64,000 nt of DNA from Azophilus sp965200465 (GCA_965200465.1 OZ241358.1:3596001-3660000); one strand, 5' to 3'. Shown: positions 9,364-16,972, numbered from the stretch's first letter. The notes: generated from the letters alone by a model not told the origin. A program made the numbers and translations.

Positions 9364-9477
9364 ATGAACAAGACCCTGCAAGCCTACTTGGAATACTACA
9401 ACAACCGCAGGACGCACCGCTCACTGGGGATGCGAACGCCCGCGGAACAGGCTATCCTTCCGGGCATGGTCGCCTGA
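9364..9477 (+). pseudogene. IS transposase remnant (integrase-core C-terminus)
   Basis: An open frame encodes YLEYYNNRRTHRSLGMRTP, which is the C-terminal end of the DDE integrase core of IS3/IS481-like transposases (pattern YN-x-R-x-H-x-x-L-x-x-x-TP). Only about 38 residues remain, ending at a TGA. No terminal inverted repeat was recognised next to it. It lies 52 bases upstream of the GST start, in the opposite direction, and opens the accessory patch. Confidence 0.65.
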
Positions 9478-9524
9478 CGGACAAAGGTCCGGAAGGTCGG
9501 TGATCCCGCACAGCCCTGCATTCC

Positions 9525-9792
9525 GAGAGAGTTGCGCTGTCGTTTCACCGGGCGAAAAGTGCCGTTTTTGCCGTCCGTCTCCCACTGCATCCGACTTTCC
9601 GTCCATTTTTCATTCATTCACCCCCATTTTTGCGTCAAAAAGGCCCATTCGGGCGTGGGGTGGAAACACGGCGAATGCGCATCCCGACACCACGCAAACC
9701 CGCATTCCTTCGCTGAAAAGTGGGGTGAAAAACATTCCGCGACGCCCGCAAATCCTTATGTAATGCGGGTTCTGAAACAGCGCAACTCTCTC
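9525..9792. repeat. MITE-like element with 16-bp inverted ends
   Basis: The 16 bases GAGAGAGTTGCGCTGT at 9525-9540 recur as an exact inverted copy at 9777-9792. The 236 bases in between hold no convincing gene, are richer in A/T than the neighbourhood, and contain a second nested inverted repeat. Size, ends and lack of coding capacity fit a miniature inverted-repeat transposable element or a decayed IS. No clear target-site duplication was found at the borders. Confidence 0.5.
9697..9771. repeat. inner inverted repeat of the MITE-like element
   Basis: AACCCGCATT at 9697-9706 pairs perfectly with AATGCGGGTT at 9762-9771, enclosing 55 bases. It sits asymmetrically inside the larger inverted repeat and would give the transcript a second stem. 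It could be a transposase-binding subterminal repeat or simply RNA structure. Confidence 0.4.
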
Positions 9793-9811
9793 AGCATCAC
9801 CGCCTTTCGGA

Positions 9812-9970
9812 CATTTTGAGGGGAGCGCCCCGGTTGCCCGTTCGGGTGGACCGGAGCATCCCGAAGCCGCTCAGCGCTTCGAGCTTCCGCAGCGGGTGGA
9901 GCGGGCGCGTGGGCACGGGCTGACGCTTGCGGAGTCGCTGGCCCTGCTCGGCTTGGCCCGGAGCATCTAG
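9812..9970 (+). pseudogene. probable IS transposase N-terminal remnant
   Basis: A frame without its own start runs to the TAG at 9968-9970 and encodes RARAHGLTLAESLALLGLARS, resembling the helix-turn-helix region at the start of IS3-type OrfB proteins, where the motif LLGLARSTYY is common; here the stop falls at the position of the first Tyr. It lies downstream of the C-terminal remnant at 9364, as if two copies of an element once stood in tandem. Identification is tentative. Confidence 0.35.
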
Positions 9971-9983
9971 TGCGACTGGGTCT

Positions 9984-10898
9984 TCAATAGAGTTCCCTCT
10001 CTCCGGGCGGTCGGGTTTTGAAGCGTCGGTGCAGCCAGAGATATTGCTCCGGGCACTTGCGCACCTCGGCTTCGATGGCTTGATTTATGGCGGCGGCGTC
10101 CTTGCGTTCATCGCCGGAAGGGAAGCCCGACGGCGCCGGCTGAAACTTCAGCGTCCAGGTTCGGGCCGCGTAGTTGCGGCGCTGGCTGAGCAGCAGCACC
10201 GGCGTCTGATTGACGGCGGCCAACCGGGCGTGGGCGGTGATGGTGGCGGCGTCAACGCCGAAGAAGGGCGCGAATACGGAGTGCTTGGGGCCGTAGTCTT
10301 GGTCCGGCGCATACCAAAGGGCGCGCCCGGCCTTGAGGGAGCGCAACGCGCCGCGCACGTCCTTGCGCTCCAGCACAGCGTTGAAACAGCGCCGCCGCCC
10401 TTGCGCCTGCAGGCGCTCCCATACCGGATTGCGGTTTCTGCGGTACAGGGCGTCCACCGGCCCAAGGGCGCACAGCGAGGGGGCGCAGACGTCCAAGGCG
10501 GCGAAGTGGCCGCCGAGCAGCAACAGCCCCCGCCCTTGGGAGATGGCGTTTTCAAATAAGTCTCCCCCCTCCACCACTACACGCTTGCGGAGGTCCCGGC
10601 CTGGATGCAGCCAAACGATGCAAAGCTCCAGAACGCCGAGCGCCACGGATTCAAACACCCGCCGCGCCAACGCCCGTGTGCCTTCCAACCCCAAATCAGG
10701 AAAGCAGAGCCGCAGATTGGTTTCCGTGATCCGCCGCCGCCTTCCCCTGTACAGAAACAGGATGCGGCCAAGCTGCCTGCCCAGTGGAAACAGCAGCGCC
10801 AAAGGCAACCGGGCGGCCAGCCAGCCAAGCCCCGCCAAACACCAAGCGCCCCAAACCCTTGGAGAGGCGATGTGCGGCGGCGGACGGCGATTTGACAT
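9984..10898 (-). CDS. lpxL: lipid A biosynthesis acyltransferase (LpxL/HtrB family)
   Basis: 304 residues of the lysophospholipid acyltransferase superfamily; transfers a secondary acyl chain, usually laurate, to the Kdo2-lipid IVA precursor at the inner membrane. A hydrophobic N-terminal segment around residues 17-40 anchors it. The catalytic H-x4-D motif is H131 to D136 (GGHFAALD), and ALWYAPDQDYG near the middle is a hallmark of LpxL/LpxM proteins. The length is normal (about 300). The gene stands alone, divergent from the restriction-modification region. LpxM or LpxP specificity cannot be ruled out. Confidence 0.9.
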   Translation of the reverse strand: MSNRRPPPHIASPRVWGAWCLAGLGWLAARLPLALLFPLGRQLGRILFLYRGRRRRITETNLRLCFPDLGLEGTRALARRVFESVALGVLELCIVWLHPGRDLRKRVVVEGGDLFENAISQGRGLLLLGGHFAALDVCAPSLCALGPVDALYRRNRNPVWERLQAQGRRRCFNAVLERKDVRGALRSLKAGRALWYAPDQDYGPKHSVFAPFFGVDAATITAHARLAAVNQTPVLLLSQRRNYAARTWTLKFQPAPSGFPSGDERKDAAAINQAIEAEVRKCPEQYLWLHRRFKTRPPGERELY

Positions 10899-11005
10899 GG
10901 TTTCCTAAGCACCGGGCGTCCGTCGCGAGTTTAACCCCATGCTCCTTGCCGTTCGCCAAATTGTGGGCGAGACTGCCGCCGTGGATTCCGCTGCGAGCAA
11001 CCAAG

Positions 11006-11182
11006 ATGCCGAAACAGCCCACCCCTGCCGGACAGCAAATTGCGGAAATCCCCAAACTCGTCGGCGTCATGGCCTATGGCGATGCACTGAAGGAAGCGAT
11101 CGCTCAAGCGGCGGCTCTGACCTTGCGTGTTTTGGACGACGCTGCCGTTGCTTGGCTAGCTGGACGTCCACCTCGCACTTGA
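11006..11182 (+). pseudogene. HicB-like antitoxin remnant
   Basis: A 58-codon frame with IAEIPKLVGVMAYGDALKEAI followed by AQAAALTLRVLDD in its middle. This matches the fold-defining part of HicB-family antitoxins (IAE-x-PELPGV-x-AYG, then EA-x-A-x-AQALALRVLAD). The first strand is missing or replaced by an unrelated start, and no HicA toxin gene is adjacent. It lies just in front of the restriction-modification genes. Most likely a decayed toxin-antitoxin half. Confidence 0.45.
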
Positions 11183-11208
11183 CTGGGCAAGCGCTGGTAC
11201 ACATGAGC

Positions 11209-11245
11209 TATGATACAGCGTTGGCTAAAGAGATTTTTGGAGGAG
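11209..11245 (+). promoter_or_regulatory. -10-like element and strong RBS before the methyltransferase
   Basis: TATGAT at 11209-11214 resembles a -10 box, but no good -35 lies at the right distance. GGAGGAG at 11239-11245 is a near-perfect Shine-Dalgarno sequence five bases before the TTG at 11251. Together they argue that translation begins at that TTG and not at the ATG at 11203, which lies upstream of the -10 and lacks a ribosome site. Confidence 0.45.
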
Positions 11246-11250
11246 TTGGG

Positions 11251-12471
11251 TTGAGCGCCACAATCACCGTCGCGGACCTCTTCTGCGGTGCAGGAGGGCT
11301 TAGTGCTGGCCTTCGTGCTGCAGGTTGCCGAACGGTCTTCGCCGCTGACCAATTTCGCCCGGCAGTGTGGAGCTACAACCTCAACTTCGACCATAAGGCG
11401 TCCTTAACCACTCTTGTACGGAACACCGACCTGCCACCCGCTGACATCATCGTTGGCGGGCCGCCGTGCCAAGGGTTTTCATCCGCCGGGCGGCGTTCCC
11501 CTAGTGATGCCCGCAACTCGCTGGTTGCCGTCTTCGCCCATTTGGTCGCCCGCCATCGGCCAAGAGCTTTTTTGTTCGAGAACGTGGAAGGTTTTTTGAC
11601 TGGGGATGCCGGAAAGTGGGTGGTTGACCTCCTCGATCCACTGGTGCAGGCCGGCTATTGCATTCATCTGCGGAAAATCAACGCTGCCCACTACGGCGTT
11701 CCACAACATCGCAAGCGGGTGATTGCGGTTGGGGGGCTGGGCTGGGATCTTGGATTCCCATCCCTTACCCATTGCGCAACGGGGATGCCCGGCGCCCAAG
11801 CTGTCGGCCATGGCCTGCCGCGCTGCCCGACCGTAACGGAAGCCCTTCAAGGGTTGCCAAGCGCCAAGCCTAGGGTATTGGGAAAACGTGACCTTGCTGA
11901 TCACGACTTTCATGCACCCGATGGAACCGATCTGGCCCGCATTCGAGCTTTACAGCCTGGGCAGACGATGAAGGATTTGCCGGAGCACCTATGGCATGAA
12001 ACCTACCGGCGCCGTGCTTACCGCCGTGTTATGGACGGTACGCCGACGGAACGGCGCGGCGGTGCGCCCGCCGGTCTTCGGCGGTTAGCTGGTGACCAGC
12101 AATCCAAGGCCATCACCAGCGGCGCAGCCTCCGAATTTGTGCATCCAACAAAGGATCGGACCTTGACGTTGCGAGAATGCGCTCGCCTGCAAACCTTTCC
12201 CGACGAATACCGGTTTGCAGGTACGCTTAACGAGAGGGCATTGCTCATCGGCAACGCAGTTCCACCTAAATTGGGAAGGGTGTTGGGCATTCACCTGAAG
12301 CTGGCGATGTTGAATGGCGTTGCCAGGGCGGACAAACCGGGCTTGAAGTCCTTTATTGTTACGAACGCATCGGCGATGAGCCCCGCGTTAAAGCAAACCA
12401 TCGCCATCGTTGAAAATCGATACATGCCGGCCGGCTCCTCTCAGTTGCATCTTTTTTCCAAAATTGCTTAG
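11251..12471 (+). CDS. DNA (cytosine-5-)-methyltransferase of a type II R-M system
   Basis: 406 residues with the ordered C5-methyltransferase motifs: I, DLFCGAGGLSAG at 9-20 (SAM binding); IV, GGPPCQGFSSAGRR at 69-82 with the catalytic Cys at 73; VI, ENVEG at 110-114; VIII, QHRKRVIAVG; X near the C-terminus with LIGNAVPP. The variable region between VIII and IX would recognise the target. The start is the TTG preceded by GGAGGAG. The endonuclease follows after 12 bases on the same strand, so this enzyme should protect the host against it. Codon third positions hold visibly more A/T than in neighbouring genes, which suggests horizontal acquisition. Confidence 0.92.
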   Translation: MSATITVADLFCGAGGLSAGLRAAGCRTVFAADQFRPAVWSYNLNFDHKASLTTLVRNTDLPPADIIVGGPPCQGFSSAGRRSPSDARNSLVAVFAHLVARHRPRAFLFENVEGFLTGDAGKWVVDLLDPLVQAGYCIHLRKINAAHYGVPQHRKRVIAVGGLGWDLGFPSLTHCATGMPGAQAVGHGLPRCPTVTEALQGLPSAKPRVLGKRDLADHDFHAPDGTDLARIRALQPGQTMKDLPEHLWHETYRRRAYRRVMDGTPTERRGGAPAGLRRLAGDQQSKAITSGAASEFVHPTKDRTLTLRECARLQTFPDEYRFAGTLNERALLIGNAVPPKLGRVLGIHLKLAMLNGVARADKPGLKSFIVTNASAMSPALKQTIAIVENRYMPAGSSQLHLFSKIA

Positions 12472-12483
12472 GGCTTTGATTTC

Positions 12484-13542
12484 GTGCCGCTTTCACAGTC
12501 ACAAAGGTCGCTTATCGAAAAGGCCCACAACGTAGGCAACAGCAATATGGCGGTGCCGATTGACGACGCTGCCGTGTCCTATTTGCTTGCAAGAGTAATT
12601 CATGATCTGGACGTTCGGCACCAATATTCCGATGTGCCGGCAACGATTCCTCCGTTTTTTGAAACTACGCCGGTGTCGTCGCTACGTTTGGGCGGTTTTG
12701 ATATTGATGAATTTGCGGGAAGTCTGTTTGCATCAACGCCGGATTCGGACACCTACTTTTCTTGCCTCGCAGCGCTTCTTAAGGCACGCCTGAAGTTTGA
12801 ACGCATACTTCAGCGGCAACCTTTCCCAACCATGGACCAAGTAGGCCCTAGGGGGCTTCTCCAATACGGTATTCTACCGCCCACGGCTCTTGCCGCGCTC
12901 TTGTTTTGGCGCAAGTGGCTGTTTGACACGGACAATCGGGCTGCGCAGGAAACGGGATATCTCTTTGAACCCATTCTTGCTGCTGCAATTGGCGGTGTGG
13001 CCGTAAGTGCGGCGAGGAGCCCTGTCCGCCGCGCATCGGATGTTGCCAAGGGCCGGCAGGTGGACTGCATAAAGGGCAACGCGGCATACGAGTTCAAGCT
13101 GCGCATAACAATTGCAGCGTCCGGACAGGGACGTTGGGGGCAAGAGCTTTCTTTCCCAAGAGATTGCGCAAAGTCAAAATACGTCCCTGTACTAGTTGTG
13201 CTCGATTCCACAGAAAACCCGAAGCTCCAAGAATTGTTGAAAGCCTTTGTAGATGCGGGTGGCAGAACCTATGTGGGCGATGCTGCTTGGCGAATGCTCG
13301 AGGACGAGGCTGGACCAGTGATGAGCCAGTTCATTGACCGCTATGTCCGTGGACCCTTGGATGCGTTGCTAAGCAACACGCCGAACTCCCTGCCTAGTTT
13401 ATTGCTTGCTCAAGATGACGGGATCGTGACGTTTAGAGTCGGTGACGAGTCGCTGACGGTCACACGGGCATACGACGGTGCTTTCGCTGGCGAAGAAAAC
13501 GCTGTTCCTGATGATGTCGATGAGACTCTTCCGGGCGTATAG
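12484..13542 (+). CDS. type II restriction endonuclease, ApaLI-like
   Basis: 352 residues (GTG start), placed 12 bases after a C5 methyltransferase. The region QVDCIKGNAAYEFKLR holds a PD-(D/E)xK-type nuclease core: D194, E203 and K205. The following IAASGQGRWGQELSFP, the VLVVLDSTENPKLQEL stretch and GRTYVGDAAWRMLE are, as I recall the family, typical of ApaLI-type endonucleases (ApaLI cuts GTGCAC). The target is inferred from family only and may differ. Base composition is lower in GC than in the flanking genes, like the methyltransferase. The C-terminal 50 residues are less conserved-looking. Confidence 0.75.
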   Translation: MPLSQSQRSLIEKAHNVGNSNMAVPIDDAAVSYLLARVIHDLDVRHQYSDVPATIPPFFETTPVSSLRLGGFDIDEFAGSLFASTPDSDTYFSCLAALLKARLKFERILQRQPFPTMDQVGPRGLLQYGILPPTALAALLFWRKWLFDTDNRAAQETGYLFEPILAAAIGGVAVSAARSPVRRASDVAKGRQVDCIKGNAAYEFKLRITIAASGQGRWGQELSFPRDCAKSKYVPVLVVLDSTENPKLQELLKAFVDAGGRTYVGDAAWRMLEDEAGPVMSQFIDRYVRGPLDALLSNTPNSLPSLLLAQDDGIVTFRVGDESLTVTRAYDGAFAGEENAVPDDVDETLPGV

Positions 13543-13583
13543 GTCCCCCGAGGCCAAACGCTTGTTCGACGCTTGGAAGCGAT

Positions 13584-14765
13584 CTATTCCGGCAACTTCA
13601 CGGCAACGCCACGCGCCCATATTGCAGCTGGTTCCGCTAGGGTGCCTAGGCTCGCCAGGGGATCTCCCTGCACCAGCAATAGGTCGGCTGCACGGCCGGG
13701 TTGCAGGCGGCCCGTCACGCCGCCGAGGCCAAGGGCGTCGGCCGCGGCGCTGGTGGCGGAGCGCAGGGTTTGGGTTGGCGTTAGGCCGGCGATCTGCGCA
13801 AACACTGGCAGCGCCAACGGTAGCTGATGGTGATAGACGCCGGGAATGCCGGCGTCCGTGGAGGCGATGAGCGGCACCTTGCGGGCCAGCATGTCCCGGA
13901 ACGCGCTTTGGATGCGGCCTAGGGTCTTCGCTTCCGGGTCATCCAGAAAGCGCCGCCAGCGGCGGCTGATGGTGGGGGAAACCCAAGCGCCTTTGGCCGC
14001 CATGGTCGCCGCCACTTCCGGGCGGTAATCGCTAGCCCAGCCGTCCTTCCCCACCCAGGAGCAATGCTCAATGGTGCGTACGCCCGCTTCGGCGGCGATG
14101 CGGATGCCCTCCGTGCCGTGGCAGTGGGCGGCGACTGACAGGCCCAGGTCATTGGCCAATTCGACGATGCGGTGGAGCGTGGGCAGGTCGAACTGCGGGT
14201 TGAGCGGCTTGCTGCCGGCCGTCATAACTCCGCCGGTGGCCATCACCTTGATGAGATCCACCTTACGCGCCACCTGCCGCCGCAGCACGGCTTCGGCCTG
14301 CCGCGCATCCGCCGCCTCGCCGCCCCAAAAGTGGCAGTGGCCGCCGACGCTGGTGATGGGCTGCCCGGCGCACAGCAGCCGCGGCCCAAGCAGTTCGCCG
14401 GCGTTTATGCGGTCCCTGATTTGCAGTTCCCGCCAAGCGCCGCCGCCCAAGTCCCGCCCGGTGGTGATGCCGGCCCGCACCATCGCCTCCGCCCGCTCCG
14501 CCATCTGCGGCAATCGATCCTCGCCGGCCGGTTTCTCCGGCGCTTGCCGGTGGTCTGGGTTAAGCTCCAAATGCACATGGGCGTCAATCAACCCCGGAAC
14601 GGCGGTCAACCCGCCGCAGTCGATGCTGCGCCCCCGACGCCCGGCAGCGAGTTCAGCACCATCCCCGACCGCCGTGATGCGCCCGTCTCGAAAGCACAAC
14701 GCATCCGCCGGGGAGCAGTCCTTCCCGTCCCAGACGCGCAGGTTGGTGAGCAGGGTGGTGGTCAT
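13584..14765 (-). CDS. amidohydrolase family protein
   Basis: 393 residues of the imidazolonepropionase/prolidase-like branch of metal-dependent hydrolases. The metal ligands include H63 and H65 (DAHVHLE), a Lys in DLIKVMATGGV that is likely carboxylated, His residues in AAHCHGTEG and IEHCSW, and the Asp of ASTDAG. Composite beta-sandwich strands at both ends (TNLRVWDG at the start, GRAADLLLVQGDP near the end) are typical. It probably hydrolyses a cyclic amide or dipeptide; the substrate is unknown. No signal peptide is evident. It is convergent with the endonuclease gene, 41 bases apart. Confidence 0.88.
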   Translation of the reverse strand: MTTTLLTNLRVWDGKDCSPADALCFRDGRITAVGDGAELAAGRRGRSIDCGGLTAVPGLIDAHVHLELNPDHRQAPEKPAGEDRLPQMAERAEAMVRAGITTGRDLGGGAWRELQIRDRINAGELLGPRLLCAGQPITSVGGHCHFWGGEAADARQAEAVLRRQVARKVDLIKVMATGGVMTAGSKPLNPQFDLPTLHRIVELANDLGLSVAAHCHGTEGIRIAAEAGVRTIEHCSWVGKDGWASDYRPEVAATMAAKGAWVSPTISRRWRRFLDDPEAKTLGRIQSAFRDMLARKVPLIASTDAGIPGVYHHQLPLALPVFAQIAGLTPTQTLRSATSAAADALGLGGVTGRLQPGRAADLLLVQGDPLASLGTLAEPAAIWARGVAVKLPE

Positions 14766-14859
14766 GGCTGCGGCAGCCTAACGATTGCAGACTCTGTCTG
14801 CAAATGGACGCAATGGCGCACGGCAAGGTGCGCCACGGCTTAGTCATCCGGCCTATCCC

Positions 14860-15096
14860 GCCGGTAGCCGGGCCGCCCCGCCTTCCGCAGTGGAACGGCC
14901 GGGTGGAGCGCTGCAACGACACGCTGCGGCTGGAGTTCCGGGCTTGGTGGCGGGCGGACTCACCGTGGCGGAGGTCTCCGAACCGCTGGCGAAGCACCAG
15001 CGGCGGCACAACCGCGAGCGCCCGCATTCGGCCCTCGACTGCCGCAGCCCAATGGAGCATCTGGCGAAGCTGCAAAACCTGCAAATGGCCGCCTGA
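14860..15096 (+). pseudogene. IS transposase remnant, frameshifted integrase core end
   Basis: Two frames together encode the end of a DDE integrase core. The first contains LPQWNGRVERCNDTLRLEF (the segment with the catalytic Glu helix of IS481/IS3-type transposases); after a frameshift at about 14940-14965 the second continues with HQRRHNRERPHSALDCRSP, the closing motif. Nothing of the N-terminal half is present. It differs from the remnant at 9364, so a second element is involved. Confidence 0.65.
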
Positions 15097-15131
15097 ACTC
15101 AGTGCCATAACTGGCGATGCTGGACAAAAGT

Positions 15132-15161
15132 TTGACAATGCCCACATTTGCACTGTAAAAA
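15132..15161 (+). promoter_or_regulatory. promoter of the RiPP-like small gene
   Basis: TTGACA at 15132-15137 is a perfect -35 box; after 18 bases comes TAAAAA at 15156-15161, a fair -10. Transcription would begin near 15168 and leave a leader of about 64 bases before the small gene at 15232. Confidence 0.5.
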
Positions 15162-15231
15162 GCCGCAATTGTAGCGGGCGTTCGCCTCCCCGCACCATGG
15201 GTGTTGGTGTTATGTACAAGGAGCTAGGAGC

Positions 15232-15420
15232 ATGAGCAGTGAACAAATTTACCCCCCCCCCCCCCCCCCCGAGGCTAAGGGCGGTGCCAAGCGGCCTTGG
15301 AGCAAGCCGAGGCTGCGTTTGGTGAACTTCGCCTAGCAGGGGCTGCGGGGGGTCCAATCCGGTGTCCAAACGGGAGTAACCGAGGATCCCGATCGCAACT
15401 ACATCCCCACCATATCTTAG
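15232..15420 (+). pseudogene. RiPP-precursor-like small gene with C-tract and in-frame amber stop
   Basis: The ATG at 15232 is preceded by AAGGAG eight bases upstream and by a good promoter. The frame begins MSSEQIY, runs through six proline codons made by a C-tract, then KRPWSKPRLRLVNFA and a TAG at 15334-15336. The same frame continues in a peptide-like way with QGLRGVQSGVQTG, then VTEDPDRNYIPTIS, and ends at a TAG at 15418-15420. The W-x-x-P-x-L spacing in the leader is that of leader peptides bound by PqqD-like recognition elements, for instance in lasso-type RiPPs. Either the amber stop inactivated the gene, or only a 34-residue leader-like peptide is made. No maturation enzyme is adjacent; a PqqD-like gene lies at 38324. 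Confidence 0.5.
15252..15270 (+). repeat. homopolymer run of 19 C
   Basis: Nineteen consecutive cytosines inside the first codons of the small gene at 15232. Such tracts slip during replication and would switch the downstream frame on and off. The exact length should be treated with caution because sequencing of long homopolymers is unreliable. Confidence 0.85.
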
Positions 15421-15509
15421 TTAGGAGGTGGCCCTATATTCCCTGTTAAGGGCGGGGCGGTTGGATTCGGTTCTGTTTTGCCAACGTTTGGGCGGCTCGT
15501 ACCCCCCGA

Positions 15510-15653
15510 GTGGGCGGGGGGCCGTCGCGGCTGCTGGAGGGCCTGACGGAGCAGGAGGACTTGGACAAGGTGGGCGGCTGGATTCTGGAGTGCGGCAGCG
15601 CCGACGAACTGCTGTCCCGCGTGTTCGACCTGCTGGCGGAAAGGCGGGGATAA
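15510..15653 (+). pseudogene. C-terminal remnant of an unidentified protein
   Basis: The frame ending at the TAA at 15651-15653 encodes SRLLEGLTEQEDLDKVGGWI followed by LECGSADELLSRVFDLLAERRG, a well-formed amphipathic helical ending that looks like the C-terminus of Rpn/transposase-nuclease-like proteins common in environmental genomes. There is no recognisable N-terminal part or start. Family assignment is tentative. Confidence 0.35.
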
Positions 15654-15752
15654 AGCTCTGCACAGTGGGCCGGGGCCGTCGAGCCTGCTGATTCGCCAAT
15701 GGAGCGCATCAGCGTAAGCGCCGGCGAATGCGCGTTAGGGTGGTAGCAATAG

Positions 15753-16865
15753 TTGGATGATGGCCCGAGTGGGCTGGCAACAGTGTTGGACCCCGTTTCA
15801 AGCCGGCAATTAGCGGAGGACATCCCTCGCTGGGCCGCCGACCTAGGCTTTCAGCAAACCGCCATCACCGGCGTGGACCTCGCCGATTATGAACCCCATG
15901 TGCGTACTTGGCTGGCGAAGGGCTTTCATGGCGAGATGGGCTACATGGGGCGGAACTTGCACAAGCGGCTGCATCCGCCGCACTTGGAGGCGGAAACCTG
16001 CACCGTCATCTGCGCCCGCATGAACTATTGGCCGGAGGGCGCCCAGCCCCTGCAGGTGCTGGCCGAACCGGAGCAAGCCTACGTCTCCCGCTACGCCCTT
16101 GGCCGGGACTACCACAGGGTGCTGCGCCGTCGGCTGGCCCGGCTGGCGGAAAGGATCAACGCCGCCGCCCAAGCGGTGAACGCCCGTTTCCGCGCCTTTA
16201 CGGACAGCGCCCCCGTGCTGGAGAAAGCCTTGGCGGAGCAGGCCGGCCTAGGCTGGATGGGCAAGCACAGCCTGCTGATCCACCCGGACGCCGGCAGTTG
16301 GTTCTTTCTTGGCGAAATCTACACCAACCTGCCGCTGCCGCCGACGCCATCGAAGCAGCCCAACCGCTGCGGCGCTTGTCGAGCCTGCATCAACCACTGC
16401 CCCACCGGGGCCATCGTCGGCGACAAAGTAGTCGATGCGCGGCGCTGCATTTCCTACCTGACCATCGAGCACAAAGGCGCCATCCCCGTGGAACTGAGGC
16501 CGCTGGTCGGCAACCGCATCTTCGGCTGTGACGACTGCCAGCTCTACTGTCCTTGGAACCGGGATGCGCCCGCCACCGAAGAGGCGGACTTCCGCCCCCG
16601 CCACGGTTTGGACGCCGCCTCGCTGCTGAGGCTTTTCCTTTGGGACGAGGCGGCCTTCCTGCGCAACAGCGCCGGCATGGCGCTGCGGCGCATCGACTAT
16701 GAGCGCTGGCGGCGCAATCTGGCGGTCGCCTTGGGCAACGGACCGCCCAGCCGGGAAGCCATTGAGGCGCTGCGCAGCGCCCATGCTGAATCCTCAACAA
16801 TGGTGCGCGAGCACATTGACTGGGCGTTGGCGCGGCTGGCGGAGCGCAGCAATCGAACCAGCTAG
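15753..16865 (+). CDS. queG: epoxyqueuosine reductase QueG
   Basis: 370 residues; catalyses the last step of queuosine synthesis, reducing epoxyqueuosine in tRNA with cobalamin and two [4Fe-4S] clusters. Cys residues at 206, 209, 212 and 216 (CGACRACINHCP) and at 232, 259, 262 and 266 (CDDCQLYCPW) supply the clusters; D151 in FTDSAPVLEKALAEQ is the expected acid, and GWMGKHSLLI is a family signature. The C-terminal HEAT-like repeats are shorter than in some members. The TTG at 15753 is uncertain; a GTG at 15783 is an equally possible start. Not in an operon with other queuosine genes here. Confidence 0.93.
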   Translation: MDDGPSGLATVLDPVSSRQLAEDIPRWAADLGFQQTAITGVDLADYEPHVRTWLAKGFHGEMGYMGRNLHKRLHPPHLEAETCTVICARMNYWPEGAQPLQVLAEPEQAYVSRYALGRDYHRVLRRRLARLAERINAAAQAVNARFRAFTDSAPVLEKALAEQAGLGWMGKHSLLIHPDAGSWFFLGEIYTNLPLPPTPSKQPNRCGACRACINHCPTGAIVGDKVVDARRCISYLTIEHKGAIPVELRPLVGNRIFGCDDCQLYCPWNRDAPATEEADFRPRHGLDAASLLRLFLWDEAAFLRNSAGMALRRIDYERWRRNLAVALGNGPPSREAIEALRSAHAESSTMVREHIDWALARLAERSNRTS

Positions 16866-16902
16866 CCGTTGCCCCAAAGGAAAAAGCACGGGCCGAGCGG
16901 CT

Positions 16903-16925
16903 AATGCGCGCCCCGTCAGCGCATT
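16903..16925. terminator. hairpin between convergent genes
   Basis: AATGCGC (16903-16909) and GCGCATT (16919-16925) form a perfect 7-bp stem with a 9-base loop, between the converging ends of queG and the ABC ATPase gene. No U-run follows, so termination strength is uncertain. Confidence 0.45.
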
Positions 16926-16972
16926 GGCGGTCTGCCGAATTCGTTGCCGCCGGCTGTTTGGAACGGTTGCGT

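Noticed and set aside
9500..9819. Open frames inside the MITE-like region
   Set aside because: No RBS, no protein-like composition, and they run through the inverted repeats.
1..9999. CTAG seemed frequent for a gammaproteobacterium
   Set aside because: A rough count in the first 10 kb gives fewer sites than base composition alone predicts, so there is no excess; some depletion remains.
15334..15336. Recoded amber codon (TAG as sense)
   Set aside because: Several intact genes in the window end with TAG at the expected family length, so TAG is an ordinary stop here. Suppression at this one site cannot be excluded.
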